Shown: piece after piece, positions 6,177 through 6,612 of the stretch
How the letters are laid out: every line of letters begins with the position of its first letter
Position numbering within the stretch: position 1 is the stretch's first letter
Origin: Hyphomicrobiales bacterium
GTDB lineage: Bacteria > Pseudomonadota > Alphaproteobacteria > Rhizobiales > Rhizobiaceae
DNA: 6,612 bases
Direction of reading: 5' to 3'
Assembly: GCA_015654965.1 (NCBI GenBank)
Contig: JAATGD010000411.1
Location: 1-6,612, forward strand
Notes under the pieces: model-generated
Told to the model about the DNA's origin: nothing
What the model saw: the letters and a program-made list of their open reading frames with translations, nothing else
Databases searched by the model: none
Translations under genes and position numbers: made by a program

Positions 6177-6612
6177 GGTACGGTTGGTCATATCACACAG
6201 GTCATCGGCGCTGTCGTTGACGTCAAGTTCCCGGAAGGTCAGCTGCCGCTGATCCTCAATGCTCTTGAAGTTGATAATCAGGGCAATCGTCTGGTTCTCG
6301 AAGTTGCGCAGCATCTGGGTGAAGGCACCGTGCGTACCATCGCCATGGACGCGACCGAAGGTCTGGTTCGTGGCCAGGAAGTGCGCGACACGGGCAACCC
6401 GATCATGGTTCCGGTTGGCGAAGAAACGCTGGGCCGTATCATGAACGTGATTGGCGAGCCGGTTGACGAGGCAGGTCCGCTCAAGACCAAGACCCTGCGC
6501 GCCATTCACCAGCCTGCGCCGGAATATACCGAGCAGTCGACCGAAGCTGAAATTCTGGTTACGGGCATCAAGGTCGTCGATCTTCTCGCGCCTTACGCCA
6601 AGGGCGGCAAGA
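5970..6612 (+). CDS. atpD: ATP synthase F1 subunit beta, 3' end missing
   Basis: Beta is the catalytic subunit of F1, making ATP from ADP and phosphate. The frame is open from the ATG at 5970 to the window edge (214 codons). Residues 1-69 form a low-complexity Ala/Lys/Pro tail. The family homology begins at about residue 70 with TGTVGHITQVIGAVVDVKFP, the start of the N-terminal beta barrel, and continues through LEVAQHLGEGTVRTIAMD, TLGRIMNVIGEPVD and ILVTGIKVVDLLAPYAKGGK. The Walker A motif (GGAGVGKT in the family) would come within about ten residues beyond the edge, so the catalytic residues cannot be checked here. E. coli beta is about 460 residues; with the tail this one should exceed 500, as I remember for Brucella and Bartonella AtpD. 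Last gene visible in the F1 cluster; atpC is expected next. Confidence 0.97.
   Translation, partial: MAKAATPKTTAAAEAKPKAAAPAKKPAAPKAAVAEKAPASKATKPAAAKPAAAKAAAPKTAGTKVAAATGTVGHITQVIGAVVDVKFPEGQLPLILNALEVDNQGNRLVLEVAQHLGEGTVRTIAMDATEGLVRGQEVRDTGNPIMVPVGEETLGRIMNVIGEPVDEAGPLKTKTLRAIHQPAPEYTEQSTEAEILVTGIKVVDLLAPYAKGGK

Noticed and set aside
5868..6509. A - strand open frame opposite atpD rich in Cys, Gly, Arg and Leu
   Set aside because: Its odd composition is the complement of the Ala/Lys/Pro codons of the AtpD tail; no start signal or family resemblance supports it.

Overview
The window reads as a stretch of core chromosome from an alphaproteobacterium of the Brucellaceae (Brucella/Ochrobactrum group). 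The evidence is the gene order priA – small membrane protein – atpH – atpA – atpG – atpD, F1 ATP synthase genes with no F0 genes beside them (the split arrangement usual in alphaproteobacteria), and subunit sequences that match what I remember of Brucella, including an Ala/Lys-rich N-terminal tail on AtpD. The species assignment is from memory and not from a database search; several substitutions relative to remembered Brucella sequences suggest an environmental relative rather than a classical Brucella.

Layout, all genes on the + strand. Bases 1-2172 hold most of priA, the replication-restart helicase, cut at its 5' end by the window edge. A 65-base gap leads to a 129-residue four-helix membrane protein of unknown function (2238-2627). 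A 224-base non-coding region (2628-2851) follows; it contains inverted repeats and probably the promoter of the ATP synthase operon. Then come atpH (delta, 2852-3412), atpA (alpha, 3412-4941, overlapping atpH by one base), atpG (gamma, 5015-5893) and the first 214 codons of atpD (beta, 5970 to the window end). The atpD segment stops just before its Walker A motif.

The F1 subunits form the catalytic head and stalk of the ATP synthase: alpha and beta make the hexamer, gamma is the rotor shaft and delta ties the hexamer to the peripheral stalk. atpH and atpA are joined by a TGATG stop/start and are probably translationally coupled. By contrast, atpG is isolated on both sides by gaps of 73 and 76 bases, each containing a copy of the same 45-base hairpin-forming repeat (40 of 45 positions identical). 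This pair of hairpins around the single-copy rotor gene, the 69-residue positively charged tail on AtpD and the uncharacterised membrane protein are the points most worth a second look. I see no mobile element, CRISPR array, tRNA, rRNA or defence system.
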